From: Thermoplasmata archaeon
GTDB taxonomy: Archaea > Thermoplasmatota > Thermoplasmata > Thermoplasmatales > Thermoplasmataceae
Assembly (NCBI GenBank): GCA_021797355.1
Contig: JAJZZX010000002.1
Location: forward strand, 186,001-250,000
Length of the DNA stretch: 64,000 nucleotides
Reading direction: 5' to 3'
Part shown: in pieces, positions 7,637 through 16,649 of the stretch
Layout: each line of letters starts with the position of its first letter
How positions within the stretch are numbered: the stretch's first letter is position 1
Program-made: the position numbers and the translations under genes
Notes under the pieces: model-generated
What the model was told of the DNA's origin: nothing
The model's database searches: none
The model's input: only the letters and a program-made list of their open reading frames with translations

Positions 7637-10378
7637 TCATTCCGGATGGGTTTGCAGGGGTTGTATGGTATTATGGCTGTTGCCTGCTTCCTGACCTATC
7701 TTTTCAATCCTTATGGCGGTAACCTTGTATTCCGGAGTATTCTGTAGATTGTCCCTGTTTGGCCCCGTCACTAGATTTAGCTGCGTCAGTGGACTGTTGA
7801 ATGTAGCAAAGGCGACGCCTTGCTTCACATCATCACCGACACTGCACCTTATGAGTGTGGTTCCATACCGGCTGGCTATCCTTGCAACCTCTCCATCCGA
7901 TATGCCAAGGCGTTCGGCATCCTGATGTGATATCTGCAGCAGATCTGAGGGCCTAAGAGCATTATTCCCTGATCTTCCTGTCATTGTAGAAGCATTGAAC
8001 TGGAAAAGGGATCTGCCGGTGGTCAGCAAAATGGGGTAATCTTCATCAGTTTCTTCTGGAGTTGGATGGAAACCTACTGCGGTCAAGGAAGCTCGAAGGC
8101 CTATGGTGAAAGAGTCCCTGTGCAGTATTTCCGTTCCCGGGTCATTCTCGTCTTTGCAGGGCCACTGCAATCCGGCATGGCTGATCCTTTCGTAAGTTAT
8201 CCCTCTGCCCCCCTCCCAGACTCTTCTTATCTCGTTCCATATGTCTTCTGGCCCTGTGTACTGGAAATATTCAGATTTGCCCATCATTGCTGCCAGTTCT
8301 GAAATTATCTGCCAGTCAGCTTTGGAATTGCCCCTTGGAGTTATCGCTTTCCTGATGCGCTGTATTCTCCTTTCTGAGTTCATGAAGGTACCATCCTTCT
8401 CATATGATGACACCACCGGGAGGAAAACGTTGCCGTACATCTTTGCAGTTTCATTCATAAAAAGGTCCTGTATCACAATAAAGCCAAGTTTTGATAGTGC
8501 CATGTCTGTTACAGATCGGTCAGGGTTTGTCATGTGGATGTCCCATCCTATTACCCAAAGAGCATGGAGTTTGCCCTGAAGGGCTGCATCAATCATCTGC
8601 ATCCCATCAAGGCCTTTCTGGGCCGGAATCCTTGCCCCCCAAACATCTTCAAATAGGGCACGCCCCTTTTCAATAGGTACGTAGCCGGTAAGCTTAGAAG
8701 GTTCGACTCCCATATGGGCTGATCCCTGGACATTGTTCTGACCCCGTAGAGGGTTTACCCCTGATCCCGGCTTGCCGATATTGCCTGTGATCAAAGCAAG
8801 ATTCACCAGGTCCATGACGGTTTGTGTACCCTGGATGTGCTCGGTAACACCAAGGCCATGAAACATCATGGCGGGTTTTGCTGTCGCATAAAGTCTCGCC
8901 GCCTCCTTTATCTCCTCTGCCGTGACGCCGCATATGTCCGCGGCCTTCTCTGCAGACCACGTTTTCAGGAATTCCCTGTACTGATGGAAATCATCAACCC
9001 TGGAATCCAGGAATTCTTGGTCCATTAGGCCCTCCTCAATTATGGTCTCAGCCATTGCATTAATGAGCGGTACATCAGTACCTGGAAGTATCTGAAGATG
9101 GATTGTTGCCAGCTTGGCCAGCTCCGTTTTTCTTGGATCAACAACAATCAGTTTGGATCCGTGCAGAACTCTCTGCTTAATCCTCGCTCCAACGACTGGA
9201 TGATTCTCTGTGGGATTTGCCCCAATTACAAGAAAGGTATCAGCACGTTCTATATCATTGAATGAGTTTGTTGCCGCACCTGTTCCAAGTGTCGACCCCA
9301 TTCCTCCTGCGGTTGGGGCATGGCACACTCGGGCACAGCCGTCAACATTGTTTGTTCCCAGTACGATCCTTGCAAACTTCTGTGTGAGATAGTTCTCTTC
9401 ATTGGTGGCCCTTGAGGATCCAAGGATACCTATACTGTCGCCTCCATGTTTCTCAATCAGGCTCCTAAACTCACAGGCAATTTTACCGTAAGCCTCCTGC
9501 CACGTTGCCTTTCTCCAAACGCCACCATCTTTTATCATGGGATCGGTTATGCGGTCTTCCGCGTCGGCGAACCCATAAGAATAGCGTCCTTTAATACAGA
9601 GGTGGCCCTTGTTCACTGGCGAATCGAGAACGGGCAAAATCTCAACAATCCTGTCATTCCTGGTTCCTATGTTTATTTCACAACCTGTTCCGCAGTATGG
9701 GCAAACACTTCTTGTGAATTCCTCAGGATAGCCAAGGTGCAGGACTGAAGCATCCTCTATTGCACCTGTAGGGCAGGTGTCCGCACATGCTCCGCAGCTG
9801 ACGCAATTGCTTTCCAGCAAATCCTCAGCATTGTAAGGCAGAATTTCAATTTCTGATCCACGGTTCCATTTTCGCCATACAAACTGTCCCTGGACTTCAT
9901 CACATATGCGAACACATCTGTAGCAGTTGATGCACTTTGACATGTCAACTGTAATGAAGGGGTGGTTATCCTCGCGATGATAATGGCGCATAGCGGCATC
10001 TCCGCCAGAAATGTTCACACCAGTTTCAGCAAGTCCGTATCTCTTAAGATAACTGTAAAATTCCTTCCTGCTGTCAATCTTATCAGGTGAAATGCCCTTC
10101 TCATCAAGCAGGAGTTCAAGGATATTCCGCCTCATATCCTTAAGCTCCTCGTCTTCTGTTGTTATCTTCATCCCGTCAGATACTCTGGTGTTGCAGGAAG
10201 TTTCAGGCCTCCCATGGCCGTCTATTTTGACTATGCAGAGCCTGCAGCCGCCATATGGCTCCAGCCTTGGATCATAGCACAGTGTCGGTATATCCCTGCC
10301 GGCTGATCTGGCAGCTTCCAGTACGGATATCCCTCTCGGAAGCTCCATGTCCACACCGTCAATATTCACCTGAACCAT
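7637..10378 (-). CDS. fdhA: Formate dehydrogenase catalytic subunit (molybdopterin, NuoG-like N-terminus)
   Basis: Oxidises formate to CO2 and passes electrons through Fe-S clusters to the flavin subunit encoded upstream. 913 residues. Order: [2Fe-2S] domain (C34, C45, C48, C62), a NuoG-type His/Cys segment, two [4Fe-4S] sites (CINCYRCVRIC about 149-159; CVSCGACADTC about 192-202), the molybdopterin-enzyme cluster CPYCGTGC (about 226-233), then the bis-MGD catalytic domains. The active-site motif is CARVCHAP, with Cys352-His353 matching the Sec-His pair of E. coli FdhF, so this is a Cys-type formate dehydrogenase. The start ATG follows GGAGGTGGTGAA and overlaps the beta-subunit gene by 13 bases. 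A related NADP-type oxidoreductase is a less likely alternative. fdhD is not in the window. Confidence 0.9.
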   Translation of the reverse strand: MVQVNIDGVDMELPRGISVLEAARSAGRDIPTLCYDPRLEPYGGCRLCIVKIDGHGRPETSCNTRVSDGMKITTEDEELKDMRRNILELLLDEKGISPDKIDSRKEFYSYLKRYGLAETGVNISGGDAAMRHYHREDNHPFITVDMSKCINCYRCVRICDEVQGQFVWRKWNRGSEIEILPYNAEDLLESNCVSCGACADTCPTGAIEDASVLHLGYPEEFTRSVCPYCGTGCEINIGTRNDRIVEILPVLDSPVNKGHLCIKGRYSYGFADAEDRITDPMIKDGGVWRKATWQEAYGKIACEFRSLIEKHGGDSIGILGSSRATNEENYLTQKFARIVLGTNNVDGCARVCHAPTAGGMGSTLGTGAATNSFNDIERADTFLVIGANPTENHPVVGARIKQRVLHGSKLIVVDPRKTELAKLATIHLQILPGTDVPLINAMAETIIEEGLMDQEFLDSRVDDFHQYREFLKTWSAEKAADICGVTAEEIKEAARLYATAKPAMMFHGLGVTEHIQGTQTVMDLVNLALITGNIGKPGSGVNPLRGQNNVQGSAHMGVEPSKLTGYVPIEKGRALFEDVWGARIPAQKGLDGMQMIDAALQGKLHALWVIGWDIHMTNPDRSVTDMALSKLGFIVIQDLFMNETAKMYGNVFLPVVSSYEKDGTFMNSERRIQRIRKAITPRGNSKADWQIISELAAMMGKSEYFQYTGPEDIWNEIRRVWEGGRGITYERISHAGLQWPCKDENDPGTEILHRDSFTIGLRASLTAVGFHPTPEETDEDYPILLTTGRSLFQFNASTMTGRSGNNALRPSDLLQISHQDAERLGISDGEVARIASRYGTTLIRCSVGDDVKQGVAFATFNSPLTQLNLVTGPNRDNLQNTPEYKVTAIRIEKIGQEAGNSHNTIQPLQTHPE

Positions 10379-11835
10379 TTCACCACCTCCTCTGGATAGC
10401 CCTTTATGGCACTATCAGCAAACTCGGCCAGCCCTGTACCAAGCCCGCAAAGACTGGCATCCCTGAGGGATTTTACAGTCCGCCTGAAAAAATCAGGAGA
10501 TTCTGGCTTTGGCGATTGTCCTGTATTCATATCATGGAAAAAGTTACGGAGATAGCGGCTTCCTGACCTGCATGGAGTACATTTGCCGCACGACTCATCA
10601 GAAGCAAATGAAGCCACATGCTCCATCAACTCCGGAATGCCAACATCATCGCCGAAAGCTATAATACCTCCGTGGCCAAGTGAGGTTCCGTTTTGTCTAA
10701 GACTTTCGTAATCTAGTGGTATATCCAATTTTTCAGGAGTGAGTATTCCTGACAGGGGACCGCCAAGCATTAGCCCCTTGACGCTGCCCTTCTTGAGGCC
10801 GCCGCCAAGATTCTCAACTATATACCTGATTGGGGTGCCAAACTCAACCTCGTAGAGCCCTGGGGTCCTGAAAACAGAATTCAGGGAAATTAGCTTGGTA
10901 CCCCTGCTTTTGGCATATCCCATTGACGCATATCTCTGGGGGCCATTTTGCATAATCCAAGGAACGCTTGCAAATGTCTCAACATTGTTAATGAGGGTAG
11001 GCTTGCCAAACAATCCCCTCTCAGTTGGATACGGGGGGCGTACGGAAACTTCCGGCCGCTTCCCTTCTATGGAACGCATAAGCGCTGTTTCCTCACCGCA
11101 TACATAGCTGCCCAAGCCCCTTTTCAAAGTGATATTGAAACTAAACTTGCTCTCTTCCACGTTCTCCCCCAGAAGATTTGCTGCCTTCATTTCCTCAATG
11201 GCCCTGGCAAATCTTTCAATGGAATGTGGATATTCTGTCCTGATGTAGGCAAAGCCAGCTCCTGATCCAACGGCATAACCGGCAATTTCCATTGCCTCTA
11301 TTAGGAGGTATGGGTTGTATTCCATGAGCACCCGATCAATGTATGAGCCTGGATCTCCCTCGTCTCCGTTCATCACAACATATTTTTCAGAGGAATTCTG
11401 CTGCTGAACTGAACGCCATTTTCTCCCCGTTGGGAATCCTGCTCCCCCACGCCCCCTAAGGCCAGATTCCTCAAGGTAATCAACGATTTTCTTCCTACCA
11501 AGTTTAACTGCACTCCTGAAGCCATTGAATCCTCCGCTTTCTAGGTAAGCCTCAAGGTTTTTGACAGGACCACCCTGTATCTTTGAAATTACTACTGATT
11601 CAGAAGCGTGGATCCCAATGCGGAATTCACCTTCATGAATAACATCGGCTGGTGCTGCATAGCACTTGCCCAGGCAGTATATCTTTCTGCTTCCACGATT
11701 TGCGGCACCTCGGCTCTGCCCGCCCGATGCAATGAAGCAGGTAGTTCCGGAGCAGAACCCATCCTCAGGAAGTCCTTGAACAAGAGAATAAAAAGAATCA
11801 ATTTCCCCTGATACTAGGGAAGAATTAGCAGTCAT
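10366..11835 (-). CDS. fdhB: Formate dehydrogenase flavin subunit (NuoF-like with NuoE-type [2Fe-2S] domain)
   Basis: NAD(P)-linked diaphorase subunit that pairs with FdhA. 489 residues. The N-terminal thioredoxin-like domain has the full NuoE ligand set, C-x4-C (CSGTTC) and C-x3-C (CLGKC). Next come the NuoF FMN/NAD site (ESGLRGRGGAGFPTGRKW; NGDEGDPGSYIDR), the SLBB segment and the terminal [4Fe-4S] motif CGKCTPC ... LCGLG. So NuoE and NuoF functions are fused in one chain. I choose ATG 11835 behind GGTGTGATCATA; a GTG three codons upstream is less likely. A TATA-like TTTTTAAATACT lies further upstream. Together with fdhA this forms a two-gene soluble NAD-dependent formate dehydrogenase. Confidence 0.9.
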   Translation of the reverse strand: MTANSSLVSGEIDSFYSLVQGLPEDGFCSGTTCFIASGGQSRGAANRGSRKIYCLGKCYAAPADVIHEGEFRIGIHASESVVISKIQGGPVKNLEAYLESGGFNGFRSAVKLGRKKIVDYLEESGLRGRGGAGFPTGRKWRSVQQQNSSEKYVVMNGDEGDPGSYIDRVLMEYNPYLLIEAMEIAGYAVGSGAGFAYIRTEYPHSIERFARAIEEMKAANLLGENVEESKFSFNITLKRGLGSYVCGEETALMRSIEGKRPEVSVRPPYPTERGLFGKPTLINNVETFASVPWIMQNGPQRYASMGYAKSRGTKLISLNSVFRTPGLYEVEFGTPIRYIVENLGGGLKKGSVKGLMLGGPLSGILTPEKLDIPLDYESLRQNGTSLGHGGIIAFGDDVGIPELMEHVASFASDESCGKCTPCRSGSRYLRNFFHDMNTGQSPKPESPDFFRRTVKSLRDASLCGLGTGLAEFADSAIKGYPEEVVKWFR

Positions 11836-12005
11836 TATGATCACACCCTTAATCAGTATTTAAAAACTGAACCTGACATTTCAGGATGGAAGCATAAATA
11901 AGGGAAGAGGGCAGACTTCTTCATAGTAACACTGGGGTTTTGGGATTGTTTATCAGAATGACTTTGCCAAAGCTAATTATTTATCAAAACATCCCGGCAC
12001 ATCAG

Positions 12006-13607
12006 ATGATTGCTCTCGGGATTGAAGGCACAGCACATACAATAAGCTGTGGCATCGTTGACGATAACCGGATTCTCGGAAACGCATCCAGCACCTATGA
12101 GAATCCCAATGGTGGCATTCATCCAAGGGAGGCTGCCATACATCATGCGGACAATGTTTCAAAAGTGATCCGCCTAGCCCTGGAAAAGAGCAAGGTTCGA
12201 ATGGATGAAATCGATCTGGTTGCCTTCTCTCGTGGGCCTGGCCTTGGGCCATGTCTAAGGATAGCTGCCACTGCAGCCAGAACCATAGCTATCCGTTACG
12301 GAAAGCCGCTTGTGGGTGTAAATCACCCACTTGGCCATGTTGAGATCGGCAGAAAAATAACAGGTGCCAGGGACCCGATGATGCTTTACGTCTCCGGTGG
12401 GAACACGCAGATAATAGCACACGTCAACGGCCGCTACAGAGTAATGGGAGAGACCATGGACATCGGGCTAGGTAACATGCTTGACAAGCTGGCTAGGGAT
12501 ATGGGATATCCATTCCCAGGAGGGCCTGCCATCGAGGGGCTGGCAAGGGAAGGGAAGCGTTTGCTTGACCTTCCATACTCAGTCAAGGGAATGGACACTT
12601 CATTTTCAGGGATGTACACTTCCGCCAAGCGCTACCTTCAGGATGGCAAGAGTCCGGAAGACATATCCTTCAGTGTGCAGGAAACTGCATTCTCAATGCT
12701 GGTCGAAGTTCTGGAGAGAGGATTTTACCAGACAGAAAAGGACGAAATCTTGCTTGCAGGCGGGGTGGCAAGAAACGAAAGGCTGCGTGGCATGATCTCC
12801 TCCCTGTCCGAGGAAATCGGCGCCACTCCTTATCTTACAGCAAGCGAATACTGCATGGACAACGGCGCTATGATAGCGCAGGCCGGCCTGCTGATGTACC
12901 GCAGCGGCTTCAAGACGAACATTGAAACATCAACCATAGACCAGAGGTTCAGAATTGACGAGGTAGAAGTTCCATGGATAGCCGGATCTGTAAAGGGATT
13001 CAGGAGGGACATGGGTGCTGAATCCAGGATCGAGAGAGGCATTTACCACGGAAGGCAGGCGATATTCAAGCAGCGAATTCCCAAGGCATACCGCGATCAG
13101 GGCTTTGACGAAAAGATAAGGTTCCAGAGGCTGAAGAACGAAGCATCTCTAATACTGCACATGAAGGATGCTGGAGTTGGAGTCCCGCTTATTTATGACA
13201 TAATTCCTGAGGAGTTCCTCATAATCTATGAATTCATCAAAGGCAACCTTTTCAGGGAGCATCTTTTCAGCAATATCAAGACAGAAGAAGTTATTGATTC
13301 AATCGGATTAATGGCTGGTAAGATGCATGCAGCAGGCATAACTCACGGGGACCTTGCTGCCGGGAATATAATAATAAGCAGTGAGAACAAGATATACTTC
13401 ATAGATCCCAGCCTCGGAAAGATTGACTCCAGGCCGGATGACAAGGCAGCAGACCTCTACCTATTCAAGGAAAGCCTAAGGGTCTATAGGACCGATGCTG
13501 ACGATCTGTTCGGAATTTTTCTCAAGGGATATTCGGATACAGCCGGAAACATTAATGAAGTTCTGGAATCCCTCGGGGATATTGAGAAACGGAGAAGGTA
13601 TGTATGA
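12006..13607 (+). CDS. KEOPS Kae1-Bud32 fusion protein
   Basis: Makes the t6A37 modification of ANN-decoding tRNAs as the catalytic core of KEOPS. Kae1 part about residues 1-325: GIEGTAHTISCGI, SRGPGLGPCLR, the metal-binding HPLGHVEIG, YVSGGNTQI and LAGGVARNERL. Bud32 kinase/ATPase part about 330-533: catalytic loop HGDLAAGNIII and the metal-binding segment FIDPSLGKID. The usual DFG of Bud32 reads DPS here, keeping the Asp. I choose ATG 12006, about 28 nt after TTATTTATC; the frame is open to 11940 but those residues do not look like Kae1. The stop overlaps the next gene (ATGA). Confidence 0.95.
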   Translation: MIALGIEGTAHTISCGIVDDNRILGNASSTYENPNGGIHPREAAIHHADNVSKVIRLALEKSKVRMDEIDLVAFSRGPGLGPCLRIAATAARTIAIRYGKPLVGVNHPLGHVEIGRKITGARDPMMLYVSGGNTQIIAHVNGRYRVMGETMDIGLGNMLDKLARDMGYPFPGGPAIEGLAREGKRLLDLPYSVKGMDTSFSGMYTSAKRYLQDGKSPEDISFSVQETAFSMLVEVLERGFYQTEKDEILLAGGVARNERLRGMISSLSEEIGATPYLTASEYCMDNGAMIAQAGLLMYRSGFKTNIETSTIDQRFRIDEVEVPWIAGSVKGFRRDMGAESRIERGIYHGRQAIFKQRIPKAYRDQGFDEKIRFQRLKNEASLILHMKDAGVGVPLIYDIIPEEFLIIYEFIKGNLFREHLFSNIKTEEVIDSIGLMAGKMHAAGITHGDLAAGNIIISSENKIYFIDPSLGKIDSRPDDKAADLYLFKESLRVYRTDADDLFGIFLKGYSDTAGNINEVLESLGDIEKRRRYV

Positions 13608-14155
13608 TATTTGTGTCTAGCAACAAGCACAAATTCCTGGAAATCAGCCGGATGATGGAAAATAAGGGCATAACAGTGGAATGGAAAAGGATGAAGTACG
13701 AGGAGATTCAGGCTGACACAACAGAGGAGATATCCCTTGACAGCGCCAGGAAGCTCTCAGCGTCAATTGGCGAACCATTTTTCCTTGAGGATACCGGCAT
13801 ATTCTTGGATTCCCTCGGAGGATTTCCCGGCCCCTATTCATCGTATGTGCAGTCCAAAATTGGCAACTCCGGAATACTGCGTCTCATTGAAGGGCGAAAC
13901 AGATCAGCCTATTTTCTTACAGTAATAACCTATTTCGACGGAAGGCTGTTCCACCAGTTCAGTGGAAAACTGAACGGAACTATTGCCCAAAGCGAACGGG
14001 GGAATTTAGGATTTGGATATGATCCAATTTTTATCCCGGACGGCTTTGATATCACCCTTGGTGAAATGGAACTGGAGTCTAAGAACAGAATTTCGCACCG
14101 ATCCAAGGCACTGCAGGCACTCGTCGATTACCTTCTTGCGAACCATGGTATTTGA
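13604..14155 (+). CDS. XTP/dITP diphosphatase (RdgB/HAM1 family)
   Basis: House-cleaning nucleotide pyrophosphatase that hydrolyses non-canonical purine NTPs (ITP, XTP) to monophosphates. 183 residues. Motifs: FVSSNKHKFLEI at the N-terminus, EDTGIFLDSLGGFPGPYSSY in the nucleotide pocket, GNLGFGYDPIFIP, and ISHRSKALQAL near the C-terminus. The ATG overlaps the Kae1-Bud32 stop by four bases, so the two are translationally coupled; this pairing recurs in archaeal genomes. Confidence 0.94.
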   Translation: MIFVSSNKHKFLEISRMMENKGITVEWKRMKYEEIQADTTEEISLDSARKLSASIGEPFFLEDTGIFLDSLGGFPGPYSSYVQSKIGNSGILRLIEGRNRSAYFLTVITYFDGRLFHQFSGKLNGTIAQSERGNLGFGYDPIFIPDGFDITLGEMELESKNRISHRSKALQALVDYLLANHGI

Positions 14156-14218
14156 CAGCCTGCCCTTAATATGGTTGGAGCATGAAATTAAATAAGAATG
14201 TCCTATTTGATAACTCAC

Positions 14219-14593
14219 ATGGACAGCTCATGGAAAAACTATCAATTTTACATTTACGTTGTGCTATTTGCAGTAGGAATTGTATTCCTCATAATAACAG
14301 TCAACGATCTGGTCACCAGGAACAGCGCCATAATCAAGGCGGGGCTCACCCTTTCAACAACAGGCGATTGGGAATACTGGATCTTTGCAGTGAGCCTGGT
14401 GGTTGCCGCCACTTTCCTCTATCTTACCGTAAAGATTGCGGCTGATACACGCAAATTTGAATTGCTTGTAAATGGCGAAAGCAAATACACATTCGTAAAG
14501 AATATCAGGGATTTGCAGAAACTTGCCAATGAGCTTGGGCCCAGGTATGGAGATCAGCTAAACAAGGCAATGGAGAAATGGAAGGTGAAGTGA
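14219..14593 (+). CDS. Small two-TM membrane protein, unknown
   Basis: About 124 residues. Two hydrophobic segments, IYVVLFAVGIVFLIITV (about 12-28) and YWIFAVSLVVAATFLYLTV (about 54-73), are separated by a short polar loop. A soluble, charged C-terminal tail follows (KIAADTRKFELLV ... NKAMEKWKVK). I do not recognise a named family. The frame is open from ATG 14198. A TATA-like AAATTAAATAAG ends only a few bases before that codon, so ATG 14219 is the more plausible leaderless start. It follows the XTP diphosphatase on the same strand and converges with the aminopropyltransferase. Confidence 0.75.
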   Translation: MDSSWKNYQFYIYVVLFAVGIVFLIITVNDLVTRNSAIIKAGLTLSTTGDWEYWIFAVSLVVAATFLYLTVKIAADTRKFELLVNGESKYTFVKNIRDLQKLANELGPRYGDQLNKAMEKWKVK

Positions 14594-14596
14594 GCT

Positions 14597-15427
14597 TTAC
14601 CTAATCAGCTCCCTGACAAATTCTGGAAGCTTGAAGGCACCCCTGAGTATATCAGCATTGAAGTATTTTCCAGTGGATATCTCCTCGAGCCTGCCCTTGG
14701 TCTCGTATGCCGACGCCATGGTGAATGACCAGAAGCCGCTGGGATAGGTCGGAATGAAGGCAGTATATGTGCTGACAAAGGGAAATACTTCTTTCATGCC
14801 GGAAAATGCCATTTGCAATGCTTTAGGCTGATAAAATGGCGAACCGGATTGGGTAACCACAATGCCATTATCAGTCAATACCCTCTTGATTGCAGCATAA
14901 AAATCTTTCATGAAGAGCCCCTCTGCCGGACCAACTGGGTCCGTGGAGTCAATTATTACAAGATCGAATTTCCTGTCGGTCTTCTGTATATATTTCACCC
15001 CATCCTCAATAAGTAGCTTAACCATGCTGTCGGTAAGAGATCTATAAAGATTGGGGAAATATTTCTTGGATACCTCGACAACCTGGGTATCTATTTCCAC
15101 ATTGACTATATCCTGGATACCTATCTTGAGTAGCTGGCCTGCAGTTCCACCATCACCTCCGCCAATGACCAGCGCAGATCTTGGCTTCCTTGATGCCAGA
15201 TAATATGGAACCATGGTGATCATTTCGTGATAAACAAATTCATCTTTTTCTGTCAGCTGTACAGTACCGTCTATTGCTAGAAGTTTTCCAAAATCATAGG
15301 TCTCGAAGACATCAATTCTCTGGTAATCAGTCTTAACAGAGAGCAGCTGATCCATTACCCTGAACGAGAGCTGGAGATTATCGGAATAACGCTCTGAGAA
15401 CCAGTTTTCTATTAATTTCACAGTCAC
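14597..15427 (-). CDS. speE: Polyamine aminopropyltransferase (spermidine synthase family)
   Basis: Transfers an aminopropyl group from decarboxylated SAM to a diamine to make spermidine-type polyamines. 276 residues. Motifs: the N-terminal beta domain with [20 protein letters not shown] and YHEM, the SAM-like binding loop [32 protein letters not shown], and the active-site stretch [15 protein letters not shown]. The start is GTG at 15427, with AAATATTG-like TATA sequence 15-25 nt upstream. The substrate (putrescine or agmatine/cadaverine) cannot be told from sequence alone. Confidence 0.93.
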   Translation of the reverse strand: MTVKLIENWFSERYSDNLQLSFRVMDQLLSVKTDYQRIDVFETYDFGKLLAIDGTVQLTEKDEFVYHEMITMVPYYLASRKPRSALVIGGGDGGTAGQLLKIGIQDIVNVEIDTQVVEVSKKYFPNLYRSLTDSMVKLLIEDGVKYIQKTDRKFDLVIIDSTDPVGPAEGLFMKDFYAAIKRVLTDNGIVVTQSGSPFYQPKALQMAFSGMKEVFPFVSTYTAFIPTYPSGFWSFTMASAYETKGRLEEISTGKYFNADILRGAFKLPEFVRELIR

Positions 15428-16049
15428 TTCAATCTCACGTCAATATTTAACATTTTCAAGAAAGCTTAGGGACGTTAGGAACTTGGCCTGCATTCTTTTT
15501 CTTGCAGAAGGATTGCAAACGATTATCAGTAAACCAGGAATGCAAGAACTGCAGAATTGCCTTATAATACTCAGGCCTCTTTCCGCAGAAGCAACATCTT
15601 CCCAGGGACAAAAAATGTCTGTCGATTCAATATTGACTTCGTATCATGATTGGTGCCATCAGAAAGAAGAGGAAAATATTTCAGCAACATTTCTCCATTT
15701 TCGCCTATTCTGGGTCAATCCATCCAGCTGTCATTACAAAACGTCTGGCAATAAGTCATGAAAACGGCATCACTGTCATAAGTTATGCATTTTATGAATT
15801 TTTTAAGCATTGATTCTTGATTATTTTTCTCGTATGCCACTGGTCAGACGGAATAAATCGTGACGTGAAAAAGCCCGTGGAAAACTGGTTCAGAGAAAAG
15901 CTTTAATACATTAAATAAGTAATATTAAATTCTATATTTTTTATTTAAATATTAAAATTACCCAAAAGCCCATTATTTCAGATTTCCAGAAAAAACACGA
16001 TACAAATATTTTAATACAACCAAATATATTATCATCTTGGAGGGACTAA
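15428..16049. other. Long intergenic region with promoter and AT-rich DNA ahead of HTa
   Basis: About 620 bases without a supported gene. A 92-codon plus-strand frame at 15483-15761 lacks a ribosome-binding site, a TATA box and family-like sequence, so I leave it out. The last 150 bases are strongly A/T-rich (TATTAAATTC, TATTTTTTATTTAAATATT), unlike the rest of the window. They carry the promoter of the HU/HTa gene. The left end holds the promoter of the divergent aminopropyltransferase. Confidence 0.5.
16007..16049 (+). promoter_or_regulatory. Promoter and ribosome-binding site of the HTa gene
   Basis: ATTTTAATAC and AAATATATTATC form overlapping TATA-like elements, followed by the strong Shine-Dalgarno TTGGAGGGAC and a short spacer to ATG 16050. 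A strong leader ribosome-binding site on a monocistronic gene is unusual in this window, where single genes tend to look leaderless. It fits very high expression of a chromatin protein. Confidence 0.55.
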
Positions 16050-16322
16050 ATGGTAGGAATAAGCGAACTCTCTAAGACGGTAGCCAAGAAGACGAACACA
16101 ACGCAGAAGGTTGCGAGAAACGTGATCAAGACCTTCCTGGACACAGTGGTATCTGAAGCCGACAGGCCAAACACAAAGATAAACCTGGCTGGATTCGGTA
16201 TATTCGAGAGAAAGACTCAGCAGGCAAGAAAGGCTAGGAACCCTCAGACCAGAAAAATAATTGAGGTTCCGTCCAAGAAGAAGTTTGTCTTCAGAGCATC
16301 TAGCAAGATAAAGTATAAGTAA
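16050..16322 (+). CDS. HU/HTa-family DNA-binding protein
   Basis: Chromatin-packaging protein of the bacterial HU fold; in Thermoplasmatales (HTa) it takes the place of archaeal histones. 90 residues, basic. The N-terminal helical dimerisation part (MVGISELSKTVAKKTN) leads into the beta-arm segment AGFGIFERKTQQARKARNPQT. That segment contains the conserved RNPQT DNA-intercalating motif, followed by a Lys-rich end. Monocistronic, with a T-rich stretch (TTTTCTTTTTT about 16367-16377) after the stop that could end transcription. Confidence 0.96.
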   Translation: MVGISELSKTVAKKTNTTQKVARNVIKTFLDTVVSEADRPNTKINLAGFGIFERKTQQARKARNPQTRKIIEVPSKKKFVFRASSKIKYK

Positions 16323-16345
16323 TCTTGCTAAAGAATATTAAAAAT

Positions 16346-16639
16346 TTATAATTTTGACATTTTCTTTTTTCGTTCTTTTGCAGAGAATCCCGTTATTTCC
16401 TCTATAAGTTTGTTGAAGAGCGATACTGCCAACATTGGGTTTTCTGGCTTTTCCTCATTCTCAGTTTCGACAAAAAGGTTCTTTCCATCTGTCCTCATGG
16501 ATATTTTCCTTATACCGGGAATTGAGCAGATCACACTTTCCCCATTGATACTGACATTTCCTGCTAATTCCCTTGCTTTCTCAGCTATGTACTCAGTCGA
16601 AATTTTGATTCCTTTCTTTACTGGATATTCTCTTGCCAT
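16346..16639 (-). CDS. Small conserved-looking protein, unknown function
   Basis: 97 residues, starting MAREYPVKKGIKISTEYIAE and ending with a basic tail (AKERKKKMSKL). It appears to be a small alpha/beta fold without cysteines or membrane segments. It may belong to a Thermoplasmata-specific DUF family, but I cannot name it with certainty. The ATG is preceded by AGGTGA overlapping the stop of the endonuclease IV-like gene, so the two genes form an operon. Confidence 0.75.
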   Translation of the reverse strand: MAREYPVKKGIKISTEYIAEKARELAGNVSINGESVICSIPGIRKISMRTDGKNLFVETENEEKPENPMLAVSLFNKLIEEITGFSAKERKKKMSKL

Positions 16640-16649
16640 GTAATTTCAC

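Noticed and set aside
15483-15761. 92-codon frame in the gap before HTa
   Set aside because: No ribosome-binding site or TATA box at a useful distance, Ser/Gln-rich mixed composition, and no motif; treated as chance.
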